Source of the DNA: Adiantum capillus-veneris | Lineage: Eukaryota > Streptophyta > Polypodiopsida > Polypodiales > Pteridaceae | Direction of reading: 5' to 3' | Assembly (NCBI GenBank): GCA_014529385.2 | Contig: CM043958.1 | Location: 152,072,793 to 152,136,792, forward strand | Length of the DNA: 64,000 nucleotides | In this document: positions 49,052 to 59,017 of the stretch, piece by piece | How positions within the stretch are numbered: position 1 is the stretch's first letter | Layout: every line of letters begins with the position of its first letter | Translations under genes and position numbers: made by a program | Notes under the pieces: model-generated | Told to the model about the DNA's origin: nothing | Seen by the model: the letters and a program-made list of their open reading frames with translations, nothing else | Databases searched by the model: none

Positions 49052-50436
49052 ATGGTAGAGACAAAGTTAACGCGTTGGCGTCGCAAAATTATTAGTGATG
49101 CTCTTATTTTGTCTCTCTATGGAGCTTCAGACGATCATTTGCGATGAACATTTGATCCACTGCAAGCAAAGTTCAATGATTTTGTGATTGAACTTGTGGA
49201 ACATTGTTGGCTGAAGCTGTGCAGAGCATTCCCAGTTTCGTTTGACCCAGCTCTGCGCACTAATGGAGTGATGCATAACACAGTAAAGCAATTATTAGGC
49301 CAGATCACTAGAAGTTTTGAAAGTATGGTTCATCCAGAAATCAAAACCAAACCTCGAATCAAAGAGCGAATGCAGCTTGTAGCACAACTACATTCAAAAT
49401 TGAAGAGCAAAGATAAGATCGAAGGCTCTTCAAAACGTCCTAGGACAGAAGAGGATGTACCTCCTTCATCAGGTGCTCAGCCGTCCGTTGTAAACCTGGA
49501 TGATACGATGTGTCCTCCTGTCCTACACTTACTTGGGGAGCATTCCATCTTTCACCTGCAAGCACCCCAATTAGGTGAAGGACGTTTTGCAAATGTGAAA
49601 CAAGTATCAGTGGCTCATCCTCTCTTCAAAGATCCCGTCTATGCAGCGAAGATATACAAAGACCAAATAGGAAGCAAGCCGACATTGCAGATCGTGCTAG
49701 AGGAGGCAATTGCTACAACTGTTCAGCATTGTGGCATGATATTGCCCCATGCTCTTGTTCGGTATAGCAAAAGACCTATGTTGATCTGCAAGCTTTGGAA
49801 TGGAGGTCATCTTGAGTAGTGGATTCAGGCATGTCATCATGATGGAAGCAAGCCTACAATCAGAGAGTTCCAACACACATCTAGAACTGTACAGCAGTTC
49901 ACAGACAACATTTTGCCAATATGCAATGATCTTCTACATACAATTAAATTCGTGCATAGTCACGAATTTATTCACAATGATCTACACACTAGAAATATTC
50001 TACTCCATTTTGGCGAGCAAGGAGTGCATGCTTTGCGGACCGAGGACAGGACTGAGGACAAAGTACACCATCAAACACTTTGGCAACATTTCCCAAGCTG
50101 CAAAATCTCACCCCTCAATGTAGAGCTCAATTTGAGCGAGATTATCCATGGACTGCCCCTGAAAATATCAGCACCAATCCTCCTCCATTCACCAAGGCAT
50201 CTGATATATATAGTCTCTCGTATATTCTTAGGCGCTTGCTTGCATGTATTCTAGAGCCCACCAAAGTTCTCAAGCGCGAATTTTTCCGCAATGTAAACAA
50301 ACATCTTGCTAGTGGAAAATCTCCCAAACCATTAGATAGACCTAAGATATGGGATTTAAACCCTTGTTTGAATGGAAGCCATAATGTTGGCTATCATATT
50401 GTAACCAAATCTGGCTTGAGACCTATTGATGATTAA
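49052..50436 (+). pseudogene. Protein-kinase-like gene, broken
   Basis: Start ATG 49052 (MVETKLTRWRRK) in frame with the 211-codon open stretch 49184-49819. After an N-terminal helical part (about 130 residues) and a Lys/Pro-rich linker comes a kinase fold: glycine loop GEGRFANV, lysine in YAAKIYK, acidic EEA helix, catalytic loop HNDLHTRN (about 49970-49995; Asp and Asn kept), a D-R-G triplet (50038-50046) at the DFG place, APEN and DIYSLSYIL (about 50150-50220). Breaks: TGA 49145, TAG 49817, a frame change between about 50000 and 50031, TGA 50053. The last open part (50056-50436) ends in TAA. No eukaryotic kinase subfamily is assigned. It lies upstream of and parallel to the ORF at 50630 and converges with the hAT transposase. 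Ancestrally it was probably an active kinase. Confidence 0.75.
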
Positions 50437-50629
50437 ACCAATAATCAACTTTTTTGGCATTAATGGTGTCACGTGTGCAATGTGTGGTGTCACGTGCGCA
50501 ATGAATTTAAAGTTCTTCAAGTTAAAGTTTTAAAGTATTTCAAGTTAGATCGCTCAATTCTTTAAACCATCTCTCTTTTTCAAGTGCTAAAACTTGTCTC
50601 GCTAAAGTTTATTATTTTGCATTTCAGTT
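50437..50629 (+). other. Spacer between kinase-like gene and second ORF, with 3' splice site
   Basis: The 190-bp spacer carries a short direct repeat (GGTGTCACGTG twice near 50465-50492) and ends TTTGCATTTCAG (50627) two bases before ATG 50630. The same arrangement precedes the kinase ATG, so the two ORFs may be alternative or successive acceptor exons of one leader. Confidence 0.5.
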
Positions 50630-51640
50630 ATGGAAGATATTGCTCTCGACCAGAACGCACAGCAGCCTAATGATCCTTTGCTTAATCATGCATTGGCTCA
50701 ACAAATTTACAAAGAGGAAGAGATTCGGGTGGCTCAAGGAGATCTCAGTGCTTTGGCTGCAACCCAACAAGATGAATCAAAACTTCAAGGGGAGCCACTG
50801 AATTACAGGCAATGCAGACAGTTATGCCCGAATCACTTTGTACGCAACACATTATTTCGAGTCAGTGGAAATGCTAAGGCTTCTGCTCCCTTGAAGGTTT
50901 CAGATCTGCAACACACTGTCCTCGCACGAAATATCCTTGCAAGATTTATCCAAGTGTACAGATCGCCACCAAATAATAATCAAGTGGCAATTTACTTTGT
51001 GCAACAATGTTATTGCTACTATGTATTGCGGCTCAAAGTTGATTGGAACGATCATCCCACTACAGGAGGTGTTGGGAAAGGGCGCCCAGCCGAGAAGATT
51101 CATGCACGGGAATCTAATCAAGAAGACCCTCCTCGCAAGAGAGGTTACACATATTTGCCTGAAGAAACTGCAGTTATTGAGCAGCTTGCAACCCAAGGCG
51201 TGGATTTGGCAAGTAAGGAGAGATCCCAGCCATGTTTCACGCTCGTATAGCAGAGCTAGAAAGAAAGTTGGCATGGTACGAGGCAAGGTATGGGCCTGTT
51301 TTAATGAAGAAGAGATGGGCAATGCCGGCCCCCAAGTGATTCAGTTGGAAATCTAGAATTTCGTGTATCTGATCTCTTTGGAGGTTATACATATTTGCCT
51401 GAAGAAACTGCAGTTATTGAGCAGCTTGCAACCCAAGGCGTGGATTTGGCAAGTAAGGAGAGATCCCAGCCATGTTTCATGCTCGTATAGCAGAGCTAGA
51501 AAGAAAGTTGGCATGGTACGAGGCAAGGTATGGGCCTGTTTTAATGAAGAAGAGATGGGCAATGCCGGCCCAAGTGATTCAGTTGGAAATCTAGAATTTC
51601 GTGTATCTGATCTCTTTGGAGAACAAGCCCATGATTTAAA
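50630..51640 (+). pseudogene. Second ORF of the left unit, unrecognised, C-terminus duplicated
   Basis: The open frame 50630-51250 (206 codons, MEDIALDQNAQQPNDPL...) has an acidic/Gln-rich helical N-terminus, a central Cys- and Tyr-rich part (QVAIYFVQQCYCYYVLRL) and a basic linker (PPRKRGYTYLPEE). After a frame change near 51220 another frame reads ARIAELERKLAWYEARYGPV, a typical coiled-coil end. A 240-bp tandem duplication repeats the C-terminal part (51141-51380 and 51381-51620). The second copy keeps a different ending (NLEFRVSDLFGEQAHDLN, stop near 51643). Function unknown. Its position next to the kinase-like gene suggests a partner or DNA-binding accessory protein, but this is not shown. 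Confidence 0.5.
51141..51620. repeat. 240-bp recent tandem duplication
   Basis: 51141-51380 and 51381-51620 are almost identical. Differences seen: C/T at 51148/51388, C/T near 51230/51470 (TTTCACGC against TTTCATGC), and a 2-bp length change in a C run (GGCCCCCAAG against GGCCCAAG). Confidence 0.95.
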
Positions 51641-51808
51641 TTAAATCTCCCAAACAATACATAGCTCTTTTTGTATCTTATATCTCAAGATTAGTAATTA
51701 AAACCTCTTTTTGATATGTAAATCTCTATTTGTTGGAACAAATGGATGTGACAGATGTTGTTGCAATTGTGTAAGTTATGTTCTCTCTATTACCCTCTTT
51801 TTAACAAT

Positions 51809-51810
51809 GA

Positions 51811-51848
<38 letters not shown>
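51809..51848. repeat. (GA)n microsatellite between the convergent genes
   Basis: About 20 GA dinucleotides lie between the end of the second ORF (about 51640) and the hAT stop codon (51866). The stretch 51641-51865 has no other feature apart from AT-rich sequence that could serve as polyadenylation signals for both genes. Confidence 0.95.
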
Positions 51849-51852
<4 letters not shown>

Positions 51853-51865
51853 ATGGATTGTAAAG

Positions 51866-52117
51866 CTAAACTCCACATAATTTTTGCATTGCAAAATTAA
51901 TTGAGAATATAGTACAAACTTTATCCGTCCCCTCAATCATAGGCACCATGTCATAAATTTCTTCGACATATGAACATTCCAGATCAGTATCTTTCGGGTT
52001 CCATTCCATTTCATCATCAGAGTTGAGCTCATTTGCAATTTCTTCGCGTGTTTGGAAGTGCCCAAAGCTTTCTTCTATGGCACGTGTGGCTAACTTCGCA
52101 GGCTTATGTATAAGCCG
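51866..52117 (-). pseudogene. hAT transposase, C-terminal end beyond the Gypsy insertion
   Basis: Reading minus from the target duplication (52117-52113), the frame continues exactly from the part at 61028. It adds about 80 residues (IHKPAKLATRAIEESFGHF, then an acidic tail) and ends at TAG 51866-51868. This part has no internal stop. The acidic extension after the hATC domain is common in BED/DUF659/hATC proteins of plants. Confidence 0.85.
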
Positions 52118-53710
52118 TGTAACATTTAATGGCCTAAAATCTTATGTGTAGCGGAAATTAGCATGAATATAGTGGGCATTTCATTAGAATAGATTCCTAA
52201 TGAGAATTACAAGAGTGCTTGGGTGGAGAGAGCAACAAAAAGCATAACACCTAGTTAGATAGCATCGACAATACTTTCAAAAGAGAGAGAGCAATTAAGC
52301 TATTGACAACAGTTGAGGACCGGATTTGCATGGAGCCGGTCCCCCCTCCAAAAGGCTTTGTATTATGGTTTCTCCCATCAAGAGAGACATTGTACAATAC
52401 AATTCTTTGTGTTCCTTCAAGACTAGCTAGTGCAATGAAGATGGAAGCTTCATACACCAAGCAAAACACTTAATCAAACACAACTTGAATTATCCCCGTT
52501 CTCAGACCCAAGACCTCACACACCTTCGAAGATGGTGAGAGCTAGCAGGGTATGAGAGTAGATTGAGAAGAAAAAGAAGTATCTTACGAGAAAGATGTAC
52601 ATCTCCTCACATAATCACTCATATTAGCATAGCTTAGCTTAGTAATTAGCTTGGTAGAGAAGATGAGCATGCATTGAAGCTTGGCTCTTGGTTGGATTTG
52701 CATCCATATGCCAAGAGAGTGTTGATGTAGGCTTCTATCTCACAAGCTTGGAGTAGGTGATGAGCTCTCCATTAAAGCTTGGGAGGAGATAGAGTATTCT
52801 TCCTTCACACATGGTCAAGTGTGAGTGTGTGTGTGTCAATGCCAAGCAAAAATCAGCCCCCCCTCTCTCTTGGGCGAGCCCTAGCTGCTAATTAGGTCTG
52901 GCTTTTGCCTCATTGGACCTCCCCAGGTCAAGCCAATAGGAATTAAGCAGCATAAGTGATAGCCTTCTGACATGTGTCCCCCTTTCCCCTTTTGTGAGAG
53001 CTTTAGGTAATTAAATAATTAAACTAAACTCTCATTGGACCCCTTTGCCTCCTGGCCAATAGGAATCAGGCAAGCCATGGGGCTCCTGAATGCTCATTGG
53101 ACCCCTTGGGAGACTGCCCAATAGTCTTCTAGGAGACTTAATTCTCATTGGTTTCTTTTATTAAATGTTTTTAAATTAATTAAACTATATTTACTCTAGC
53201 TTAATTCTCATTGGTCCACTTCAAGGGTCTTCCAATAGGAATTGGGCACACCTTGTGGGCATCTGGCCTAGGGAGCTGACATGTGTCCCTCATTCCCTTT
53301 GTGTAAAGGGAGCCTGTGTGTGTGTGTGTGGCTTTCTCTCTCATCCCCTAGCTTTGGGGCTCGCCCCCTCCCATGTAGGGATGTGCAAAGACTTTTTAGG
53401 GCACACACTAAGCATCCAATTTTCCCTAGGGTTGACCTTTGGACACAACCTTTGAATTTTGGAACCTTAGCATTTTGGAAGTCTTAATGGGCTGAACCTT
53501 AGGGTCTTTTTGGCCCATTGTTTCACATGGCTCTTTTGCAGATGGCCCCCCCTTTGGATCCCTATTTTCCCTCCTTTGGATCCCTACTGTGGCCGGTCTG
53601 CTAGCTTAACCAATATTCTAGCTTTTTCTCCCTTGGCACTTCCCCACATTAAATGATCAGTTTAATATGAGAAAATCATTTAGGAGAATTAGATATTGAT
53701 TATTATGACA
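52118..53710 (-). mobile_element. 3' LTR of the intact family B element
   Basis: Plus-strand ends TGTAACATTTAATGG and GATTATTATGACA. It contains short C and TG runs that are strongly expanded in the old copies. Open stretches inside (for example 52251-52469) are identical in both LTRs only because the LTRs are, and are not called genes. Confidence 0.96.
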
Positions 53711-53723
53711 TTACCTCTCTCTT
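53711..53723 (-). other. Polypurine tract of the intact family B element
   Basis: The minus strand reads AAGAGAGAGGTAA directly before the 3' LTR. Confidence 0.8.
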
Positions 53724-54068
53724 GAAATCATAGTCGTCCTCGACTATGGTGTAGAGAAGATAAAGCATATGCATGAGTCCTTTTCTTTAGCAGGTAGAGG
53801 ATCCCTATGTTACCCTACGACATCATTCCATAATGGATGACTAGTCCATTTGGCGCTTGAGAGCCTGAGGCTGCCGCAAGCATGTCTGCACATTAGTCCT
53901 ATCAGTCTTCCATAGTAGAGTGACAAGCTCTACTTGGTGTTCGGGAGACGTCGTCTCCGCAAACTTGATCTAAGCATGCATACTACTTCATTTTTGTGCA
54001 CAAATAAAGAAAAAGAGAGTCTTATAAGACAAAAATTTTTGTTCATTTTTAACATTTTGTACATTTGC
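53724..54068 (-). other. 3' untranslated stretch of family B
   Basis: About 345 bp between the pol stop and the polypurine tract, with no open frame or motif recognised. Confidence 0.7.
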
Positions 54069-57000
54069 TTACTCTTGGGAAGCATTGTAAGCATTGACAA
54101 GGTTTAGGTTATCCTTTAATTGTATGCCTTGCATCCATCTAGCATCTTCAAAAGGATAATTCTTAAACTTAATAAGATATCGTCGGATAGTCTTACCGCC
54201 TCTTAATACCTTGTCTTCATGTCGGAGAATGGACTCGGGCTGCAGCACCTCCTCGTGGTCCTCGATCTCCGGTGGATCTTCAATAGTTGGTTCTTGAGGT
54301 GGCTCTCCTTTGTAAGGCTTTAATAGGCTCACATGAAAAGCATTGTGTATGAGCCAATGATTGGGCAACTTAAGTTGATAGGCCATCTCATTGATTGGCC
54401 TAAGAATCTGGAAGGGACCATAGTACCTTTTTGCTAGTTTAGCATAGTACTTTTGGTGGCCCGTAGGATTCTTGCCCGTCGTGTGCCTTAATCGAGCCTT
54501 GGGAAACTTTAACAAGACCCAATCGTTTTCTTTAAAGGCTTGGGCTCTTCTGTGCTTGTCAGCAGCAGCCTTTTGCCTTTGCTGTGAGATAGAGATAGCA
54601 TCCTTAATCTTTTGGAAAGATTCTTGTAGGTCTCGGCTATACTCATCTGCAGCGAAGATCTTCCCATGTACCTTAAGTAGCAAGGGACTTTTTGATCTTC
54701 CCTCAATTACCTCGAAAGGTGCTTTTCCTGTGGAAGTATGTACAGTGTTATTGTAAGCATACTCTACTAAGGGTAAGTACTTCTCCCATTGGGATCTTTG
54801 ATCTACTTCCGTTACATAGGCTTTTAGTAGATCAAGAATGGTTAGGTTAGCTATTTCACTTTGGCCATCAGTTTGTGGATGATAGGCCGAAGAGAAGTTT
54901 AGCCTTGTTCCTAAATTCTCAAAGAGACCCTTCCAGAAATTACTGGTCATTCTAGGATCTCTATCCGACACTATGGACATTGGCAAGCCATGGTACTTGA
55001 AAATTTGTGAAATGAAGAGGGTTGCCATTTGATGGGCTTTGATAGTCTTTTTGACAGGTATAAAATGAGCTTGTTTACTGAACCTGTCTACTATCGTCCA
55101 TATTCCCGTATTCCCATGGATAGACTTAGGCAATCCAAAGATAAAATCCATGGATATGCTCTCCCAAGGTGAATTAGGGATTGGCAAGGGTTGAAGCAAT
55201 CCAAGTTGCTTCCCTCTATCAAATTTTGTCTTTTGACATACCACACATTTGGAAACATACTCGTGTATGTTCACTTTCATGGTAGGCCAATAGAAATATG
55301 TTTCAATTCCCTTTAGGGTAGACTGAATCCCTCTATGCCCCGCATATGGGGGAGCATGAGATTCATACATTACTTTCTCACGTAGTGAGTTAGTAACGCA
55401 TAGTCTATTGCCATAGAGAAGATAACCATCTTGTAAAGTAAATGGTTCTTCTTTCTTCCCTAATGCAAGGGCTGAAATCACATCTCTAAAATCGGGATCA
55501 ATAGCATACTCATCTATCATTGAAGATAGATCATTGTGAGTTGCTATGGAAACCGCATTCACTCTCGGTCGTCTTGAGAGGGCATCGGCTACTTGATTAT
55601 GCTTGCCAGCAATGTGAGCAATATGAAAATGAAATTGCGAAAGGAAATTTGCCCACCTCATTTGTTTGTCGGAGAGCTTGGTCTGCGTCATGAAGTACTT
55701 AAGACTTTGGTGATCCGTTCGCAGAATGAAAGGAGTCCCCAATAAATAGTGCTTCCATGAGTCTAAGGCATGTAGAACTGCAAGGAGTTCTTTTTCGTAT
55801 ATGCCTAGAGCTTGCTCAACAAGGTCGAGCCTTCGACTCTCATAGCCTATGGCGTGCCCTTCTTGGAGCAAAACAGCCCCAAGGCAATCACCACAAGCAT
55901 CACATTGGACCTCAAATGGTTTTGAGAGATCCGGTAGTGTAAGCACAGGTTGAGAGATAAGCTTTTCTTTAAGCTTTTCGAAAGCATTGTTCTCTTTAGC
56001 AGACCACGTATACCTAACATTTTTCTTTGTTAGGTCATGTAATGGTCCCGCAATTTGTGAGAACTTTTCTATGAAGCGTCTATAGTATGCACACATACCT
56101 ATAAAGCTTCTTAGTTCATGAAGATTCCTTGGTTTAGGCCATCCTTTTATTACCTCTAACTTGGATGGATCCATTTGGATTCCATCTTGAGAGATAATGT
56201 GACCTAAATATTGAATCTCTTGCAAGAAAAATTCACTTTTCTTTCGATTAACATAAAGTTTATTCTCTCTTAAAACTTGAAATATTACCTGGAGGTGTTG
56301 CTTGTGTTCCTCCAATGAATTAGAGTAGATGATAATATCATCAAAGAACACTCCAGTGAAGGTTCGATGAGGCCTGAACAGCTTCTCCATCAAGCGGTTA
56401 AATGTGGCTGGTGCATTAGTCAAGCCAAAAGGCATGACAATGTATTCGTAAAGACCAAATGTAGTACGAAATGCGGTCTTTACAATGTCTTGATCAACTA
56501 TCCTTATTTGATGATAGCCACTTTTTAGGTCAATCCTACTGAAGTAGGTCGATCCTTGTAGCTTATCAAATAGGTCTTCTACCCGTAGAACGGGAAACCT
56601 ATTCTTGATAGTGATCCTATTTAGTGCTCTATAGTCGACACACATACGATATGTGCCGTCTTTCTTTTGCACTAATAGCACAGGTGAGCAAAATGGAGAT
56701 GAGCTAGGCCTAACCATGCCCTTCTCAACTAACTCATGCACTTGCCGCATAATCTCCTCTTGTTGAGCTTGAGAAACTCTATAAGGAGGTTTGTTAGGCG
56801 GTGAACTTCCTGGAAGAAGTTCAATTGCATGGTCGTCATTACCTCGTTTAGGAGGTAGCTCACAAGGGATGTCGTCAATAAAGACATCTTGAAACCCCTT
56901 GAGAAAATTGGATAACTCTAATTCCTTTTGGTTGCTTTTATTTTCTTTTGCTAAAGCATTAGGTTCATTTTGAGAATCTTTAACAAAAATCATGTACACG

Positions 57001-57482
57001 GAAATAGAGCTCTTTATTGACTTGTTGAAAGCTGGTGTATGTACAATGGGGATGGTGTTACCCATCTCCTTAGCATCTATATACATGTCCTTTTCCCTGA
57101 ACTTAAAGGAGATTCTCCTTTCAGGAAATTTAACATGGGCAGCCAGGCGGTCAAACCATGGTGCCCCTAGGATTACATCCTCATGCTTGAGAGGAGAGAT
57201 AAAGAAGTCCTCTTTGTCCACATAGCCTTGGACATGAAGCCTCAATTTCCCGATTAAGGGAGTGACTGAAGCTTCTTGCCCCTTGAAGGCACTGTCTGCG
57301 GGTAGGATATCTCCCATCTCGTAGGATTGTATGCCTAGCTTGGTGGCTAACTCCATAGATATGAAATTGTGAGTAGAACCAGGGTCAAAGAGAATAAAAG
57401 CATCATGTTCTCTTACCTTTCCCCAAGCATGGCATAGAGAGATCCTTTGTGGTGAGTTTGGTGAATCTCCTCCTCTTGGATT
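54069..57482 (-). CDS. Gypsy family B Pol polyprotein (protease, RT, RNase H, integrase, chromodomain)
   Basis: Open from 57482; the first ATG (57356, 1095 residues) lies after the protease site DPGSTHNF (57386-57363), so the protein needs entry from gag by frameshift; the frame is -1 relative to gag with a 70-nt overlap. Counting from that ATG: RT with D276 and the FFDD box at 337-340; RNase H with D486, the KELLAV Glu, D548, D591; integrase zinc ligands H667, H674, C704, C707; catalytic D737, D798, E834 with 35 residues between the last two; GPF-type region near 980; chromodomain-like end 1040-1085. The protease has DPG in place of the usual DSG/DTG, the one odd residue. Reverse transcription takes place in cytoplasmic particles, and integrase inserts the DNA in the nucleus. 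There are no stops, so it is probably functional or nearly so. Confidence 0.95.
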   Translation of the reverse strand, partial: NPRGGDSPNSPQRISLCHAWGKVREHDAFILFDPGSTHNFISMELATKLGIQSYEMGDILPADSAFKGQEASVTPLIGKLRLHVQGYVDKEDFFISPLKHEDVILGAPWFDRLAAHVKFPERRISFKFREKDMYIDAKEMGNTIPIVHTPAFNKSIKSSISVYMIFVKDSQNEPNALAKENKSNQKELELSNFLKGFQDVFIDDIPCELPPKRGNDDHAIELLPGSSPPNKPPYRVSQAQQEEIMRQVHELVEKGMVRPSSSPFCSPVLLVQKKDGTYRMCVDYRALNRITIKNRFPVLRVEDLFDKLQGSTYFSRIDLKSGYHQIRIVDQDIVKTAFRTTFGLYEYIVMPFGLTNAPATFNRLMEKLFRPHRTFTGVFFDDIIIYSNSLEEHKQHLQVIFQVLRENKLYVNRKKSEFFLQEIQYLGHIISQDGIQMDPSKLEVIKGWPKPRNLHELRSFIGMCAYYRRFIEKFSQIAGPLHDLTKKNVRYTWSAKENNAFEKLKEKLISQPVLTLPDLSKPFEVQCDACGDCLGAVLLQEGHAIGYESRRLDLVEQALGIYEKELLAVLHALDSWKHYLLGTPFILRTDHQSLKYFMTQTKLSDKQMRWANFLSQFHFHIAHIAGKHNQVADALSRRPRVNAVSIATHNDLSSMIDEYAIDPDFRDVISALALGKKEEPFTLQDGYLLYGNRLCVTNSLREKVMYESHAPPYAGHRGIQSTLKGIETYFYWPTMKVNIHEYVSKCVVCQKTKFDRGKQLGLLQPLPIPNSPWESISMDFIFGLPKSIHGNTGIWTIVDRFSKQAHFIPVKKTIKAHQMATLFISQIFKYHGLPMSIVSDRDPRMTSNFWKGLFENLGTRLNFSSAYHPQTDGQSEIANLTILDLLKAYVTEVDQRSQWEKYLPLVEYAYNNTVHTSTGKAPFEVIEGRSKSPLLLKVHGKIFAADEYSRDLQESFQKIKDAISISQQRQKAAADKHRRAQAFKENDWVLLKFPKARLRHTTGKNPTGHQKYYAKLAKRYYGPFQILRPINEMAYQLKLPNHWLIHNAFHVSLLKPYKGEPPQEPTIEDPPEIEDHEEVLQPESILRHEDKVLRGGKTIRRYLIKFKNYPFEDARWMQGIQLKDNLNLVNAYNASQE

Positions 57483-59017
57483 TCAACCAAAGAAGCTCTA
57501 GGAGGATCTTGGCGGTTGTTCTTTTGGGGACAAGCGCGGTATGCATGCCCTTGTTCGCCGCACTTGAAACACCGGTTATCTTTACGATAAGGCTCAAGCT
57601 CTTCAGGAGAGAGTTTATTCTTTCCTTTGTAAACTCCCTTCTCTTTAGCTTTGTTGGAATTGCCCTTAGGAGACTTTTGGACATTGTCCTTCCCCTTAGG
57701 CTCATTGGAACCCTTGTTTTCCGGGGGCTTATTATTTCTTTTACCCCCCGTTTGGAAATTGATTCGCGAGGCCACCATAGTATGGTGTATTACCGCCGAT
57801 ATGGTACGTGGCCTTTGGGAGTTGACATACTCCGCCATTTCTTCGGTTAAGCCCGCACAAAATTGTTGCTTTTGCTCTCCAAAATCCAACTTTTTGAAGA
57901 CAGTGGCTTTGAGTTGTAGGTCCCAAAACTTGTCTACATATTTGTGGATGGATTCATTGGGAGAGAGCTTTAAGCTTCGCCATTCGGTGAGTACTTTATC
58001 TTTGGCATCGGTGGCCAAAAACTGCTTCATAATGGAAGCTCTTAAAGCCTTCCATGTTCGTGGAGCTTCACCGTTGGCTCGTAGGCTAGACCACCATTGT
58101 CTGGCGGACTTTTGAAAGTGCATAGCTACATGGCGTAGCTTAGAGGACTCCGTGAAGCCCTCATCTCCAAACGCCGCATCGAATTGCTGGATAAAGGCCA
58201 AAAATTTGTCTGTAGCACCGAAGGTGCCATCATAGGTAAGGAAAGAGATGCTCTTCCCTCCCTCTTTGAATTTCTTCAGCTTGGACAACCTCTTCCATGC
58301 GGCATAGGATTTCCTATGGCCTCTTCTTTTTGATGGTTCAAAAGTTGCACCATCACTTTCTTCAGAAGATGAAGAATTTGAAGAAGGTGGAGAAGAGGGT
58401 GACCTCTTTCTCGCCTTTTTCTTGTCTTGATCTTTGTCGTCTTCACGATAGCTTTCATAAGAGGAAGAGGATGAAGAAGATGGAGAAGAGGGTGTCCTCT
58501 TTCTCGCCTTTTTCTTCTCTTGCTTTTTATCATCCCTCTTTGAATTATGGCGTGGAGAAGAGTGTGATGGTCTTCTCCACTTTGGTGGTGATGGAGAGCG
58601 TTTAGCCCGCCGTCTTCGTGGAGCCATCTCCGCCGAGGTGGCGGGAGACTCGCTTCTTTCTCGTTCCTTCGGTGGAGGCTCTTGAGTTCTCCTTTGGGAA
58701 GGAGATGCATCATCAAGAAGTAAGTTCTTGAGCCCTTCATATGGATTCTCTTCTTCTTCCCGAATCGGAGAGAGACCTCTTTTGGTAGTCTCACAAGGAG
58801 GCTTCCTAGGTGTTCTCTCGTCATGGTGATGAGCTTGGAGAATCCCGTGAGCACGGAGCTGCCGTTGCACTTCACTTTGGAGAGATGGATTGCCCATGGC
58901 TTGTTGAAGCCTAGAAACAAGATAGTTAACAAGCATTGAAGCATCATTAGTAGCTTGCTCATGAGCAAAATCAAAGTTATCAACATTAATTTCACTCTCT
59001 TTACTATTGTCAGCCAT
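57413..59017 (-). CDS. Gypsy family B Gag protein (534 residues)
   Basis: Start ATG 59017 (MADNSKESEIN), the first ATG after the leader. Residues 1-110 are mixed and helical. About 110-260 is a Ser/Arg/Lys-rich low-complexity region with two imperfect copies of a KKKARKR-SPSSP block, each followed by a poly-Ser run. About 270-420 is the retrotransposon Gag capsid domain (FIQQFDAAFGDEGF, RQWWSSL). About 480-497 is a CCHC zinc knuckle, CFKCGEQGHAYRAC, that binds RNA. It ends LYAMLGER at 57413. The RS-like region resembles splicing-factor tails and may target nucleus or RNA; that is inference. The same region is present in the old copy at 11580-11790. Confidence 0.95.
   Translation of the reverse strand: MADNSKESEINVDNFDFAHEQATNDASMLVNYLVSRLQQAMGNPSLQSEVQRQLRAHGILQAHHHDERTPRKPPCETTKRGLSPIREEEENPYEGLKNLLLDDASPSQRRTQEPPPKERERSESPATSAEMAPRRRRAKRSPSPPKWRRPSHSSPRHNSKRDDKKQEKKKARKRTPSSPSSSSSSSYESYREDDKDQDKKKARKRSPSSPPSSNSSSSEESDGATFEPSKRRGHRKSYAAWKRLSKLKKFKEGGKSISFLTYDGTFGATDKFLAFIQQFDAAFGDEGFTESSKLRHVAMHFQKSARQWWSSLRANGEAPRTWKALRASIMKQFLATDAKDKVLTEWRSLKLSPNESIHKYVDKFWDLQLKATVFKKLDFGEQKQQFCAGLTEEMAEYVNSQRPRTISAVIHHTMVASRINFQTGGKRNNKPPENKGSNEPKGKDNVQKSPKGNSNKAKEKGVYKGKNKLSPEELEPYRKDNRCFKCGEQGHAYRACPQKNNRQDPPRASLVEIQEEEIHQTHHKGSLYAMLGER

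Noticed and set aside
52251-52469. 72-codon minus frame found twice (also 59568-59786) as a conserved gene
   Set aside because: Identity is explained by the two LTRs of one recent element.
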